The notes under the pieces: model-generated
What the model was told of the DNA's origin: nothing
The model's input: the letters and a program-made list of their open reading frames with translations, nothing else
Database searches by the model: none
In this document: one piece after another, positions 16,301 through 25,843 of the stretch
How the letters are laid out: each line of letters opens with the position of its first letter
Numbering within the stretch: the first letter of the stretch is position 1
Source of the DNA: DASPKM01 sp036402175
Lineage (GTDB): Bacteria > Bacteroidota > Bacteroidia > Chitinophagales > Chitinophagaceae
DNA: 64,000 nt
Direction: 5' to 3'
Assembly: GCA_036402175.1 (NCBI GenBank)
Contig: DASWTK010000054.1
Span: 50,626 to 114,625, forward strand
Program-made: the position numbers and the translations under genes

Positions 16301-16363
16301 TCAACACTTTTATCAAGAATTGTGACACCGGTGGTTTATAAGCTGATCCCTCCAAAAGTGTGA
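13325..16363 (+). CDS. RND-family efflux permease (AcrB/HAE type)
   Basis: 1012 residues, the normal length of AcrB-type pumps, with twelve expected membrane helices and two large periplasmic loops. The first helix (around residues 10-30) is followed by PRAEDPEINPP and YPGTSPTDMEELVVKPIE. The helix-4 region reads GLVVALGLLVDDSIVVVEN, with the paired Asp residues of the proton relay, and the helix-10 to -12 region contains GLAGVEVKNSILLVDF and LRFLPIVLTSLTAIGG. Export of drugs, detergents or metabolites from the inner membrane and periplasm driven by protons; substrate unknown. It is the last gene of the tetR-controlled operon. The stop abuts the stop of the converging barrel receptor (TGATCA shared junction) with no intergenic base. 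Confidence 0.95.
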   Translation: MRITSFFVKNYQFTLVVFLMVIVVSVTTMLTMPRAEDPEINPPQYPIVVIYPGTSPTDMEELVVKPIETKVSELEDLKKITTRIDDGVAVINVEYKYESDVESKYQELVREVNAIRPQLPQDIHSIEVKKVTPTDVNVIQVALISENASDERMKFYAEQLQEDLEKIKSLKKVEFWGVPEQIVRIDLKLDKIAQLRIPVNYVIGSIQSEAANIPGGNIRAGTKTFNVKTSGKYKSLEEIQNTIVYNANGSVVYLKDVAEIGFNYEEQKHITRLNGHRAVLVTAAQKSGENIANTQKAYLPVIDAFAKKLPSNIELVRHFDQADNVSRRLGSLGIDFLIAIGLVMITLIPLGWRASLVVMVAIPLSLGIGIVIMNLLGYSLNQLSIVGLVVALGLLVDDSIVVVENIERWLREGHKKIFAVTEATKQIGLAVLGCTATLIIAFLPLVFLPEGPGEFIRGLPMAVITSVFASMIVSLTIVPFLASKVLKTNHNPDGNIFLRGLKKLIHGSYSKLLDASLKRPVTTLLVAFGLFAGSLGLFKVIGFRLFPASEKPQFLINVNMPLQSNLAATDKMARLVEDKLKKEESIAYFTTNVGKGNPRIYYNVIPENEKPDFAQFFVQLHPDINPSKKKKIIEKLREDFSVVAGAKIEVKDFEQGPPIEAPVAVRISGDNLDTLRLLAAKTELLLKATPGAIYVNNEVGVLKSDIKLAINTMKSRTLGIQTADIDKTVRLSVAGFDAGKYTDEDGDDYQIMVNAPKEEFATVNTFNNVFINNAAGTPVPLSQIAQLEFESSPSTIKHLDKKRFVVVTAFTDKGVLTQDVTKSFMEKTSALQLPEGYELKLAGEVESEAEAFGGGFMTVVIATVFLFIMVLILEFKTFKSTLIVLSVIPLGIIGGVMMLWLTGNPMSFVAIIGFIGLAGVEVKNSILLVDFTNQLRAEGKSLDEAIKEAGELRFLPIVLTSLTAIGGLMPIALSSNPLISPLALVLIGGLISSTLLSRIVTPVVYKLIPPKV

Positions 16364-18796
16364 TCAGTTTACAGTTCCTACGCGCTGCATTTCATCGGCA
16401 GCTGCGCCATTGCTTCGCCTGGCCTGCTGCTTCATTGCCTTTCCGAACCTGTAAGTGAAAGAAATGGTTGCTACTCTTGTGTCGCGCATGAGTTTAAAAT
16501 ATTCAACCACGGATTCAAAATAGGTCCATCCGGCCATTACCTGAGTGTAAAGAATATCCCGGAAAGTAAACCGGACCGTGCCCATATTTTTTAATACCTG
16601 CTTCGACAACCCGAATGCCAGCTGACCTGTTGGATCCAATACTTCCTGCAGGTCGTTCTGGTTTTTGGTGAGGTAAAATCCGCTGATCTCAGCGCTCCAT
16701 CCTTTCTTGAAACGAAACTGGTTGTTCATGCTCAGGTTCAGTTGCGTGATGGAAGCTTTATACTGGTCCCACAGCACTCCTTCAATTATTTTATGATTTA
16801 ATGTTGCCTGAGCCGATAATGACCACCATTTAGCAGGTGAGAGTTGCGCGCTCATGGTGAGTCCGAAATTTTGCATCTTCCCTACATTTCCTTCTGTATA
16901 AATGATTCGCCCTGTTGCAGTGTCTGAAAGGAAAACCTGTGAAAAATAATCCCTGATCAGATTGTAGCTGAGGGTTGTTGAAAATACTTCCTTATAAATG
17001 TGCGAAAGCTCAAGGTTCCAGGTGTATTGCGGACGGAAGTATGGATTTCCCTGCTGAAAAGTGTATTTATTCACGATAAATACAAAAGGATTCAGTTTTT
17101 GAAATCCGGGACGATCAATTCTCCGGCCTGCGCGGAATGTAAAGCTGTTGAGTGAATCGGCCTGCCACGTTATAAAAGCTGTTGGAAACAAACTTCCGTA
17201 ATTTCTATTGAACGATGAATCTTTAACAACGGCATTCCCCAACTGATTTCCCTTATAACCCGTGAATTCATATCGAAGCCCGGTTTGAAGATTCCAGCGT
17301 CCGGATTGTTTACTGAAATTGGTATAGGCCGCATGAATGTTTTCGGTGTATAAAAAGTGATTGCTCTTTCCCAGGTCCTGCTGCCACATGCCGGTATTTT
17401 CTCGATAATAATATTTAGCATCATTGTCGGTGCTGACGCGGGAGGTTTTCAATCCTGTTTCCCACAATAACGATCCGAACCTTTGCGAATAATCAGCCTT
17501 AGCTGAAAATATCTTCAGTCCGGATGGTATCTCTCCCTGCGAGGCTTCGGCTATGCTTCCCGGTACATCCAGTTTGTTTTCAAAGAACTGGCCCGTGCGG
17601 ATATCATATCTGATCAGATCGATATCAGCAGTAAGCTCCCTCGTTGCATCAAAAACATGCCTTGCATTGAAATTGATGCCTCCCTGTTTCAGCCGTGTAT
17701 TACTGCTGCTGTTAGTATAGATCGTAGAATCCTGCTCACCCGAAGGACTCATCCAGAGAGCTGTGCTTTTGCCGGTACTGTGCCGGTTGAGATACATTCC
17801 GGTAAAAGCTATACCAACTGTTGTTTTATTATTTACGAAATAATCAACTCCTGTTTTCAGGTTGTGTGTAGTGTTCCGCCCCTTTGTAAAATAAGGCTGC
17901 TCCAGTAATGATTCTGGTTTGCCAGCCGCGTCATAGTATGTGCGAAGTGCGTAGAGGTCAAGCAGGTACTGACTTGCATTCAGACTGTAATTAAAAAAGA
18001 AATTTATTGATCCTGTTCGGAAATTGAATTGAACATTGTTATTGTTCTTGGGGTAGATGCCTTGTCCGTATGCCACGCTCGCGCTGCCATTGAAACCGCG
18101 TTGACGGTTCTTTTTTGTTTTGATGTTGATGATGCCCGCATTGCCCGCGGCATCGAATTTTGCAGATGGATTATCCATCAATTCAATGGTTTCGACTTGC
18201 GACGCGCTCATGCCGTTGAGCATGTTTTGAAGATCTGTGCCCGAAAGTTGTGTAAGCTTTCCATCCAGCATCACCTGCGCGCCTGGCTTGCCCTTCAGGC
18301 TGATATTGCCATCGCGGTCAACGGTTACTCCCGGAGATCTTTCAAGCACTTCCATTACCGTTGCACCGGCATTGGTGATACCCGCTTCAACATTTACTAC
18401 GGTTTTGTCGGGAAGTATCTGAATAAATGATTTTCGTGCGGTAACGGTCACACCTTCCAAAAAGCCGGTTTTTTGTTGAAGGATTACGTTTGCTGTGTAT
18501 GAAGTTTCCTGTCTGAGGTCTATAAGTGAAGTATATTGTTCCTGGTGATCCACACGCGTAATACGTACTATATAACTGCCTGGAGGAAGGTCTGAAAATA
18601 TCGCGGTTCCTGTGCTGTCTGTGATATTGGTACGAAGCAGGCTGGTATCGCTTTTTAATAGACTGACCGTAGCAAGCGGTATCGCAGTTTTGACAGCGGA
18701 TTGAACCGTAACCTTTATCTCTCTTCCGGCAATGGGCTGAGCAGAACTGATATATCCCGCAATCAGAAATAATAATATGAAAACATTTTTAAGCAT
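16364..18796 (-). CDS. TonB-receptor-like outer-membrane beta-barrel protein
   Basis: About 810 residues from the ATG at 18796 (MLKNVFILLFLIAGYISSAQ, a signal peptide; the upstream ATG at 18835 only prefixes it). Residues ~20-115 are a carboxypeptidase-regulatory-like beta-sandwich. Next comes a plug-like domain (VMEVLERSPGVTVDRDGNIS ... QVETIELMDNPSAKFDA), then a long barrel of the OMP_b-brl_3 type with regularly spaced aromatic strands, ending in VATISFTYRFGK plus a short hydrophilic tail. The family is common in Bacteroidota and is thought to import or bind small organic ligands; no SusD partner is present, so a glycan-uptake role is not supported. Ligand unknown. Confidence 0.88.
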   Translation of the reverse strand: MLKNVFILLFLIAGYISSAQPIAGREIKVTVQSAVKTAIPLATVSLLKSDTSLLRTNITDSTGTAIFSDLPPGSYIVRITRVDHQEQYTSLIDLRQETSYTANVILQQKTGFLEGVTVTARKSFIQILPDKTVVNVEAGITNAGATVMEVLERSPGVTVDRDGNISLKGKPGAQVMLDGKLTQLSGTDLQNMLNGMSASQVETIELMDNPSAKFDAAGNAGIINIKTKKNRQRGFNGSASVAYGQGIYPKNNNNVQFNFRTGSINFFFNYSLNASQYLLDLYALRTYYDAAGKPESLLEQPYFTKGRNTTHNLKTGVDYFVNNKTTVGIAFTGMYLNRHSTGKSTALWMSPSGEQDSTIYTNSSSNTRLKQGGINFNARHVFDATRELTADIDLIRYDIRTGQFFENKLDVPGSIAEASQGEIPSGLKIFSAKADYSQRFGSLLWETGLKTSRVSTDNDAKYYYRENTGMWQQDLGKSNHFLYTENIHAAYTNFSKQSGRWNLQTGLRYEFTGYKGNQLGNAVVKDSSFNRNYGSLFPTAFITWQADSLNSFTFRAGRRIDRPGFQKLNPFVFIVNKYTFQQGNPYFRPQYTWNLELSHIYKEVFSTTLSYNLIRDYFSQVFLSDTATGRIIYTEGNVGKMQNFGLTMSAQLSPAKWWSLSAQATLNHKIIEGVLWDQYKASITQLNLSMNNQFRFKKGWSAEISGFYLTKNQNDLQEVLDPTGQLAFGLSKQVLKNMGTVRFTFRDILYTQVMAGWTYFESVVEYFKLMRDTRVATISFTYRFGKAMKQQARRSNGAAADEMQRVGTVN

Positions 18797-18931
18797 GGCG
18801 TGAAGTCGGAGGGCAATATATTTCAATGATTTCAAGAAAGCGTAGGTTTTTACCTTAATTTGATAAGCGGTTTTGAAATACCCTTCGAACGTTCAAAATT
18901 TGCGTCCACCCCCGCCTGAATTCATTTTGTA

Positions 18932-19882
18932 ATGAATTATATCAATTCTATGGGGATCACTATTGGCAAATTATCGGCCGCGTTCCTTTTCCTTTTGTGT
19001 CTTGCAGTTGGGGTTACCGGCCAGACCAATTCTTCAAAAAAGGTTATCATCGTCCGTTCGGGAATTGAAGGCGACAGGATTTCAACGCAATGGAAAAAAG
19101 CTGTTGAAAGCAGAATGAGCGCGGATCGCCTCGATTCATTTGCCCGGATCCGGAAGGATATCAGCAGCGAAGAGCAGGAATGGAAAGCGCTGATTGATGC
19201 AAGGGCCAACAAATGGAATGGTTTCAGGGATTCGCTGCGAAGACCTTTCGGCAACACCTATATCAGCGATACGATTTATGTAATGACTGGTTATCTTGGA
19301 AATGACGATGGTTTCACTTTTGAATTCAACACAGTCTGCCTTGATATAACCGCTTTATACCGCGCCTATGGCTCTGCAAAACTCCCCGTGAACGATAACA
19401 GGATTGACCGCATATTCAGTCACGAGTACACGCATGTGCTGCACAAGGAATGGGCCAGGCAAAACAAGATGAGACTGCGTTCATTCCGCGATAGCATTTT
19501 GTGGGAATGCCTCTATGAAGGCATCGGCATGTACCGTTCTCTTTCGCCAAAATGGCTGCCGGTGCACGATACCCTTCCTCAAATAACCAGGGAAACGCTT
19601 GCGGCTCTATACCCTGTTTTTGCCGGCCGTATGCAGTCCATCCATTCAGATACAGCCTTTACTGCCGAGCGCAAAGAACAATTGAACGCTGGCCTCTCCC
19701 GTGGGCCGGTAGATAAAAAATGGGGCGCTTTGCCCGTTGGCATCTGGCTCGCACTGGAAGCTAAGGGCAATGACAACAATCTTTATCAATGGATCAGCAA
19801 GGGGCCCGAAGCAGTTTTATTGCTTGCTGAAAAATATCTGCCACATTTTGAAATACTGAAAGTTGGAAGGATCAATAAATAA
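18932..19882 (+). CDS. Secreted HExxH zinc metallopeptidase-like protein
   Basis: 316 residues with a signal peptide (hydrophobic stretch LSAAFLFLLCLAVGVTG around residues 13-29; the ATG at 18950 is a possible alternative start). The zinc-binding motif HEYTH sits near residue 168 (RIFSHEYTHVLHKEW), and ECLYEGIGMYRS about 25 residues later supplies the candidate third ligand, as in gluzincin-type peptidases. The remainder is helical without known accessory domains. It resembles DUF2268-type putative peptidases in general layout, but I do not recognise the exact family. Periplasmic or secreted. Substrate unknown. Confidence 0.75.
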   Translation: MNYINSMGITIGKLSAAFLFLLCLAVGVTGQTNSSKKVIIVRSGIEGDRISTQWKKAVESRMSADRLDSFARIRKDISSEEQEWKALIDARANKWNGFRDSLRRPFGNTYISDTIYVMTGYLGNDDGFTFEFNTVCLDITALYRAYGSAKLPVNDNRIDRIFSHEYTHVLHKEWARQNKMRLRSFRDSILWECLYEGIGMYRSLSPKWLPVHDTLPQITRETLAALYPVFAGRMQSIHSDTAFTAERKEQLNAGLSRGPVDKKWGALPVGIWLALEAKGNDNNLYQWISKGPEAVLLLAEKYLPHFEILKVGRINK

Positions 19883-19908
19883 TTTAACGCATCTGAACCG
19901 CGCATGTT

Positions 19909-20943
19909 TTATCTGTAAGGCATGTGCTGGTCAAGGAATGACTGCACGCTGTTGTCCCATCCTTTCATCACCGAGTTGCGGTTATCATTCAGCATCTTGT
20001 TGGTCCTGTTAAAATGGTCGATGCCTTTATTCATTTCATTCACAGCCTTATTGTAATTGTTGATGTCCTGCTGCGTGCGCTTTGAAGCAGGAATGGCATT
20101 GAATGCTTTTTTCACCTGTTCAAAGTTTTCAGCTTTCATTATGAAGTCTGTTATGGGGGCAAGTTTATCTGTCGCCTCGTCTTTCATGAATTGCAGCACC
20201 TGCCTGCAGGCCACCATCAATGATGGATCACCTTCAAACGGCCCGATCTCCTTGAGCTTATCAAGGCCTTCTGTAGCAAACTTTAGTAGCGAGTTCCTGT
20301 TTTGTTCTATTGCATTTACATTTTTGCTGTCAACCGCCGCGATCAGGTACATTTCCTGTTTATAGGGCTTGAAGAAGACAAGGTAAATGTCGTTGTAATA
20401 ATTATTCACTTTATCGGCCTTGTCAAGCTTCTGTTCCAGCTGTGAAGTATTGTCCAGCACAGTTACATTGTATTTTTTTGCAAACTGATCCCAGACTGCT
20501 GTACGACCCGCGGCCGCTTCTCTCAGTTTTTCACTTGCTTTTTCCTTCACCAGCATATACGCTTCCATATTATCGTACGATTGTTCCGCGATTTCTTCCA
20601 TATTCACGATCCTGGAATAATCCTCATTAAAAATGGAATACATTAGCTTCAGATAATTCACAGAAGCATCCCTCAGCGATTTGTCGCCTTTATAGGAAGG
20701 CATGTCGTTCACCCTGACACGCATTTCATAAATTGAATTCAAGAGTTCCTGTCTCCTTTTTTCAACTTTCCTCAGGCTCTTGCCATGAGATGCGCCACTC
20801 ATATAGCTCATGTATTTCGCGCCAATCACCTCTTCGGCCTTTCCTATGTATGTCATATAATTGCCCGGATTCTCGAGGTCCTGCGCCAGGGTGGTGAACG
20901 TTAAAAAAACAAAAAATGCAATGCTGCAGAAAAGCTTTCTCAT
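19909..20943 (-). CDS. Secreted all-helical surface protein (possibly LIC11966 family)
   Basis: 344 residues with a signal peptide (MRKLFCSIAFFVFLTFTTLAQ), then helices throughout, rich in Lys, Glu, Asn and Met, with coiled-coil-like stretches. The beginning of the mature protein (NPGNYMTYIGKAEEVIGAKYMSYMSGASHG) and YKGDKSLRDASVNYLKLMYS recall proteins named LIC11966 family surface proteins, but this is from memory and not certain. No enzymatic motif. It lies eight bases downstream of the Prc-type protease gene on the same strand, so the two are probably co-transcribed and may work together in the periplasm or at the surface. Confidence 0.7.
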   Translation of the reverse strand: MRKLFCSIAFFVFLTFTTLAQDLENPGNYMTYIGKAEEVIGAKYMSYMSGASHGKSLRKVEKRRQELLNSIYEMRVRVNDMPSYKGDKSLRDASVNYLKLMYSIFNEDYSRIVNMEEIAEQSYDNMEAYMLVKEKASEKLREAAAGRTAVWDQFAKKYNVTVLDNTSQLEQKLDKADKVNNYYNDIYLVFFKPYKQEMYLIAAVDSKNVNAIEQNRNSLLKFATEGLDKLKEIGPFEGDPSLMVACRQVLQFMKDEATDKLAPITDFIMKAENFEQVKKAFNAIPASKRTQQDINNYNKAVNEMNKGIDHFNRTNKMLNDNRNSVMKGWDNSVQSFLDQHMPYR

Positions 20944-20951
20944 AAAACTGG

Positions 20952-23039
20952 TCAGTTTGGTTTATTTGTAAGTATCAGGTCTTGTATAATGTTGTAGGCT
21001 TCCTGGATGTATATGTCGTATGTGATCCTCTCTTTCCATCTGCCATTCATCTGGACTGTATAGGTGTTTGTTCCGATCTTTTCCTTGTCGAACATGGTAT
21101 TGTCGGCTTCATAATTTCCCTTGCCGAATTTTTTTTCAATCTCTGTGATTTCCGGAAACTGGTGGGAGTTTTGAAAACTTGAATAAAAGTCATTCCATCT
21201 TAATGATATGATCTCTGGCCCTGATAACTTTTCTTCCTGTTTGATCAGGGTGGCGGCTTTGTTTACCTGATGGAATCCGGAATGATTACTCACTCTCGCC
21301 TCGCTCTTTTGCCTGATCTGTGTTATGGAAATCGGTGGGAATGGTTTGTAATATTTGTTTCGTTGAGTAGTGTCGGCCTGCATTGCATTTGGCAATGCTG
21401 CTTCGGTATAATCTTCATAATATATCTCTGGCAGTATAATATCGGGCTTTACTCCCTGCAATTGAGTAGTTGTTCCATTAACGCGATAGAATTTCTTGCC
21501 TGTTACTTTTACAAATCCATATTCGGGAGACTGATTGGTTGCCGCACCCAGGCTGGTATCAACAGGCAGGATGATCTGTGCCGTACCTTTTCCGAACGTA
21601 TTGCCGCCCGCTACAATTGCACGATTATAATCCTGCAAAACGGCCGCAAGTAATTCCGAAGCCGATGCGCTTTGTCCATTTACCAGAAGTAATAACGGTC
21701 CATCGTAAATGGTGCCCCGGTTCATGTCTTTTAAAGAAATTGCCTTTCCATTTTTTTCACGGATCAATGCAAGTGGTCCTTCATCAATGAATATTCCAGC
21801 CATTTCCAGCGCTTCCTGCATAGATCCCCCGCCATTATACCTTACATCCAGAATCAGTCCCTGGATATTTTCTTTTTTCAGCTTCACAATTTCTTTCGCA
21901 ACATCATTAGCGCAGCTCGATTCACTCATTCCTTCGAATGTGGTATAAAAGCCGGGCAAATAGATGTAGCCGATCTTCCGTTCACCTTTTAGTATAAATC
22001 CTTTTACCTCATGATCATCATTGCGGATCAACTCTTTCGCAAGCTTTACTTTTTTAATAAGCCCGTCCTTTTTTCTCACGGTAATATCCAGCCTGCTGTC
22101 GTTAGACTGATTCAGAATTGCAGATGCTTCCGCCGCAGTTGCGCCTTCCATGGTAATGGCTTCCCTGCCTTCCCATGCAAGTTGTAATACGACGTCGCCA
22201 ATATTTAACTCTCCGCTTTTCCATGCAGGGCTTCCCGGCATCAGCTGTGCAAGTTCAATTTCTCCTTTCTCGTTTTCCATTACAGCTAAACCAAAGTACA
22301 ATCCTTCAGTTCCAAGTCCCGATTCAAATGCTTCTTTGTCTTCCGGAGCCATGTATGCCGTATGCGGATCGAACAGGTTAGCAATGGTTTCACAGTAAAT
22401 GGAAGTAATGTATTTATCGTAACCCGAAGGATGCTGCAAAAGCTTTCTGATGTTCCTTAATTCGGTTGCTTTTGTTTTTTCCCTTGCCAGCGATTCAAAA
22501 CCTAAGCAGGTTTTCGCATCGCTCTTTCTCATTGAACAATGATCTGCCAGGAATTCCATTATTCGGAATGTAAGCCAACGCTGCCATTTCAATTTTAATT
22601 GCTGATCTGAAGCCACAAACTTCAGGCTGTCTTTTCCCAGTGCCAGTTTTTCGGTGGTCATCAGGTCAAGTGGTTTCTGCAAGATGAGGCTCACAAGGGA
22701 ATCGGCCTTCTTAAGGCGCTGCTGATAAAGCGGGAGAAATTTATCCAGAAAGCCCCATTGCCTGCCATTCAGTTCATCATCCAACTGCTGCCTGAAAGGT
22801 GCAAGCAAGGTAACATCCGCTTCGGTAAAATATAATTTGTAGGGATCAAGCCGTTCAATGAATTCGTCGAAAAGTTCACCGGAAAAAGCGTCATTGACAG
22901 CTCGCGGACTATAATGCTCCCTTTCAATTACCCGTTTGAGAGTAATGACCTGGTTCTGAAATTTTTTTACCTGGGAATTAACAGGGCCGGAAGTTAACAG
23001 CACACACAACAAAAGCAAGCCCAGGACAGGTTTACACAT
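20952..23039 (-). CDS. prc: Tail-specific (C-terminal processing) protease, S41 family
   Basis: 695 residues, the usual Prc/Tsp length. A signal peptide (MCKPVLGLLLLCVLLTSG) is followed by an N-terminal helical domain (~residues 30-230), then a PDZ domain (ELAQLMPGSPAWKSGELNIG). The S41 core shows GLILDVRYNGGGSMQEA and VNGQSASASELLAAVLQDY (catalytic Ser), with Lys in FGKGTAQ about 25 residues later: the Ser-Lys dyad. The C-terminal ~170 residues are a Prc-type cap. It degrades or trims envelope proteins in the periplasm. It leads a two-gene unit with the helical surface protein downstream. Confidence 0.93.
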   Translation of the reverse strand: MCKPVLGLLLLCVLLTSGPVNSQVKKFQNQVITLKRVIEREHYSPRAVNDAFSGELFDEFIERLDPYKLYFTEADVTLLAPFRQQLDDELNGRQWGFLDKFLPLYQQRLKKADSLVSLILQKPLDLMTTEKLALGKDSLKFVASDQQLKLKWQRWLTFRIMEFLADHCSMRKSDAKTCLGFESLAREKTKATELRNIRKLLQHPSGYDKYITSIYCETIANLFDPHTAYMAPEDKEAFESGLGTEGLYFGLAVMENEKGEIELAQLMPGSPAWKSGELNIGDVVLQLAWEGREAITMEGATAAEASAILNQSNDSRLDITVRKKDGLIKKVKLAKELIRNDDHEVKGFILKGERKIGYIYLPGFYTTFEGMSESSCANDVAKEIVKLKKENIQGLILDVRYNGGGSMQEALEMAGIFIDEGPLALIREKNGKAISLKDMNRGTIYDGPLLLLVNGQSASASELLAAVLQDYNRAIVAGGNTFGKGTAQIILPVDTSLGAATNQSPEYGFVKVTGKKFYRVNGTTTQLQGVKPDIILPEIYYEDYTEAALPNAMQADTTQRNKYYKPFPPISITQIRQKSEARVSNHSGFHQVNKAATLIKQEEKLSGPEIISLRWNDFYSSFQNSHQFPEITEIEKKFGKGNYEADNTMFDKEKIGTNTYTVQMNGRWKERITYDIYIQEAYNIIQDLILTNKPN

Positions 23040-23213
23040 TATGGTTTAAGGTTATGCCACAATATAAAAATTTCCCTCAATGAGCGAAATAGGGTTGTTT
23101 GATTTTTAGCAAGTGGCTGATTTGGGGTATAGCTGGAAGGAAGAGGTAAAATCCTGCGTGTCAATGTATCAATCTCAACCTCAATTTCGTTATTGAGGCA
23201 TAAATCCAATGCC

Positions 23214-24815
23214 TTGAAAAGAGCATTCACTTTTATTTTGTTTTCGGCCTGCCTTAAATATGCCGCAGCCCAACCCGATACGGGAGGTGCACTGATACCT
23301 CAGAAAGACAACATCATTACTGCCAATACCATTCTCAAGATCGAAAACCTTGGATTCAGGGTCAATACCGTTTTGCCTGAATTGAGGCCAACTGTTTCGG
23401 CCGACGGGCGACTGTTGTTCTTCATTTGTGAAAACCACCCGGAAAATACGAAGTACAATTCCATTCCCAATTCACAGGATATATGGTATTCTGAAAGAGA
23501 CAGCTCCGGCAAGTGGCAGGATGCGGTGCATCTTGGCTACCCTTTGAACACGATGCATTATAATGCTGTGTATTGGATCTCGCCCGATAACAACAGAATC
23601 CTGATAAGGGGCGCTTTTTATAATGGCGCGTATAACGGCAAGGGTGTGAGCCTGTGCTATAAAACTAAAAACGGGAACTGGAGTGAACCAAACGCGTTGA
23701 ATATTAAAAAATATTATCAATACGACCGGGGGCTTCAATCCGGAGCCACCATGGCCAGCGATGGCCAGACTCTTTTTCTTTACATGACTCCGGAGGAGAA
23801 AGGCCGTAATAATGACCTTTTTGTTTGTTTTCTTGAACGTGATGGCTCGTGGTCGGAGCCTAAAAGCCTGGGTAAAAAGATCAACCTGCCGGATCATAAT
23901 GAAATGACGCCCTACCTGGCATCGGATGGGGTGACGCTTTATTTCAGCAGCAACCGTCCCGGAGGACTTGGCGATAATGATATCTGGATGACTAAAAGAT
24001 TGGATAAGACCTGGCAGAAATGGAGCGAGCCCGTAAACCTCGGCAGTCCCATTAACAGTGAAAACTGGGACGCGTTCTTTACACTCGATGCGGGAGGTGA
24101 ATACGCATACCTGACCAGCAGTTCCAATACCCTCGGAGAAAGTGATATCGTTCGGGTAAAATTGCTGGAGCGTGAAAAGCCCGATCCTGTAGTGCTGGTG
24201 CATGGTAATGTTTACAATCAGAAAACTTTGGAACCTCTCAGCGCTTCATTGGTTTATGAAACATTGCCCGATGGTGTTCAGGCTGGTAACGGGGTTTCAA
24301 GCGAAATCGATGGTTCGTTCAAGGTTGTATTGCCATACGACAAGAACTACAGTATCCGCGCAACAGCCGATAAGTTCTTTGCTGTTTCCGAAAACCTTAA
24401 ACTTGATTCACTTGTAAAGGCCGGGTATAAGGAAATTCACAAGGATCTATACCTTGTGCCAATTGAGATCGGCCAGATCGTAAGGCTGAATAATGTGTTT
24501 TTTGATTTTGATAAGTACGATCTCCGTCCAGAATCATTTGTGGAACTTGACAGGGTTGTCAAGCTGCTGAATGAAAATCCAAAGATCGAGATAGAGATGA
24601 GCGCGCATACCGACAGTTTCGGTTCAGATGAATACAACTTCAAACTAAGTGATGACCGGGCCAGGTCGGTCAGGGAATATATACTCTCCCAGGGCATAAC
24701 CCCTTCCAGGATCATATCGCAGGGTTATGGTGAAACCAAACCGGTTGTGCCCAATGACAACCCCGAAAACCGGCAGTTGAACAGGCGGGTAGAATTTAAG
24801 ATATTAAAGAACTAA
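23214..24815 (+). CDS. OmpA-family outer-membrane protein with PD40 repeats
   Basis: About 533 residues. There is no in-frame ATG near the beginning; the TTG at 23214 gives a good signal peptide (MKRAFTFILFSACLKYAAAQ) and is preferred over the TTG at 23193. Residues ~50-310 hold WD40-like PD40 repeats (RPTVSADGRLLFF, TPYLASDGVTLYFSSNRPG, DAFFTLDAGGEYAYLTSS). A carboxypeptidase-regulatory-type sandwich follows (VHGNVYNQKTLEPLSASL). The last ~110 residues form an OmpA-like peptidoglycan-binding domain (FFDFDKYDLRPES, SAHTDSFGSDEYNFKLSDDR, NRRVEFK). The protein would link the outer membrane or surface apparatus to peptidoglycan; similar architectures occur among T9SS and gliding accessory proteins. 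Confidence 0.88.
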   Translation: MKRAFTFILFSACLKYAAAQPDTGGALIPQKDNIITANTILKIENLGFRVNTVLPELRPTVSADGRLLFFICENHPENTKYNSIPNSQDIWYSERDSSGKWQDAVHLGYPLNTMHYNAVYWISPDNNRILIRGAFYNGAYNGKGVSLCYKTKNGNWSEPNALNIKKYYQYDRGLQSGATMASDGQTLFLYMTPEEKGRNNDLFVCFLERDGSWSEPKSLGKKINLPDHNEMTPYLASDGVTLYFSSNRPGGLGDNDIWMTKRLDKTWQKWSEPVNLGSPINSENWDAFFTLDAGGEYAYLTSSSNTLGESDIVRVKLLEREKPDPVVLVHGNVYNQKTLEPLSASLVYETLPDGVQAGNGVSSEIDGSFKVVLPYDKNYSIRATADKFFAVSENLKLDSLVKAGYKEIHKDLYLVPIEIGQIVRLNNVFFDFDKYDLRPESFVELDRVVKLLNENPKIEIEMSAHTDSFGSDEYNFKLSDDRARSVREYILSQGITPSRIISQGYGETKPVVPNDNPENRQLNRRVEFKILKN

Positions 24816-24880
24816 AATTCCAAAATAAAGTATTTTTGAGGTATAGTTCCGTCTCTGTGCGGACGACCAAAAGTGCTGCT

Positions 24881-25762
24881 ATGGTAAATTATTACGAACT
24901 GGTAAAAAATAATCCTGAATACTTCAGGCAGTTCACCTGTAATGAAGTGCTTTTCCTGAATTATGATTGTCCTGTTAAGTTGAAGAAAGTTGCCAAGTGG
25001 TCCGAGCACAATTATATCTATTATGTGCTTAGCGGAAGAAAATCAATTCATACACCTGACAGATCTGTTTCTCTGAGAGCGGGATCTATCGCGTTCATCA
25101 AAAAGGGCGCCTGCATTGTAGAACAATTTTATGAGGAACCATTTTGCATTGTGGTTTTCATAATCCCTGATTCATTCATCGTTTCGTTCCTGAAGAATTT
25201 TATTCCGCGTGTTGAAACTCCGGGCAAATCGGGCAATATGATCATTCCCATCACAACCGATGAATTGATCCAGGGTTTTTATTATTCAATACTTCCATTT
25301 TTCACGTCCTCCGATAAGGTACCGGAGGCTATGATCGAGTTGAAGTTCAGGGAGCTGCTGATGCACATTTTGAATAACCCGGCCAATAGTGAACTGCAGC
25401 AGTATTTTTTGCAGTTAAAAGACCAGACTTCTTCCCCCATCCAGGATATCATGGAGGCTAATTATGCTTATAACCTGGCAATTGAAGATTACGCACGCCT
25501 GTGCAACAGGAGCGTTTCGTCATTTAAACGTGATTTTCAATCGATCTATAAAACCACACCAGGACGATGGCTCAGCGAGAAAAAACTGGAAAGGGCGAAA
25601 CAACTCTTAACCTCTACCAATAGCACTGTTGTAGATGTATCTTTCGAAAGTGGATTTGAGAACACGGCGCATTTTTGCAGGGTGTTCAAGCAACGAACCG
25701 GCATTACTCCGCTGCAATACAGGAAGAATGTTCCTGAAGGTGTTGAACTGATACATGATTGA
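24881..25762 (+). CDS. AraC-family transcriptional regulator
   Basis: 293 residues from the ATG at 24881. The N-terminal ~170 residues are a cupin-like sensor of the ExsA/ToxT type (YYVLSGRKSIHTPDRSVSLR, FIKKGACIVEQFYEEPF). The C-terminal ~100 residues carry the double HTH (LAIEDYARLCNRSVSSFKRD, GRWLSEKKLERAKQLL, DVSFESGFENTAHFCRVFKQ). It binds DNA as an activator, with an unknown signal. It stands 81 bases ahead of the first haloperoxidase-like gene in the same direction, so it may regulate that pair. The extended reading upstream from 24836 has no supporting start. Confidence 0.88.
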   Translation: MVNYYELVKNNPEYFRQFTCNEVLFLNYDCPVKLKKVAKWSEHNYIYYVLSGRKSIHTPDRSVSLRAGSIAFIKKGACIVEQFYEEPFCIVVFIIPDSFIVSFLKNFIPRVETPGKSGNMIIPITTDELIQGFYYSILPFFTSSDKVPEAMIELKFRELLMHILNNPANSELQQYFLQLKDQTSSPIQDIMEANYAYNLAIEDYARLCNRSVSSFKRDFQSIYKTTPGRWLSEKKLERAKQLLTSTNSTVVDVSFESGFENTAHFCRVFKQRTGITPLQYRKNVPEGVELIHD

Positions 25763-25843
25763 ACTTTTTTGCAAATATTCTGAACCATACGGTAAATACA
25801 GGAAGCTGGCTGTGTCGCAATTTTACAGCCTAAATTCTTTGTT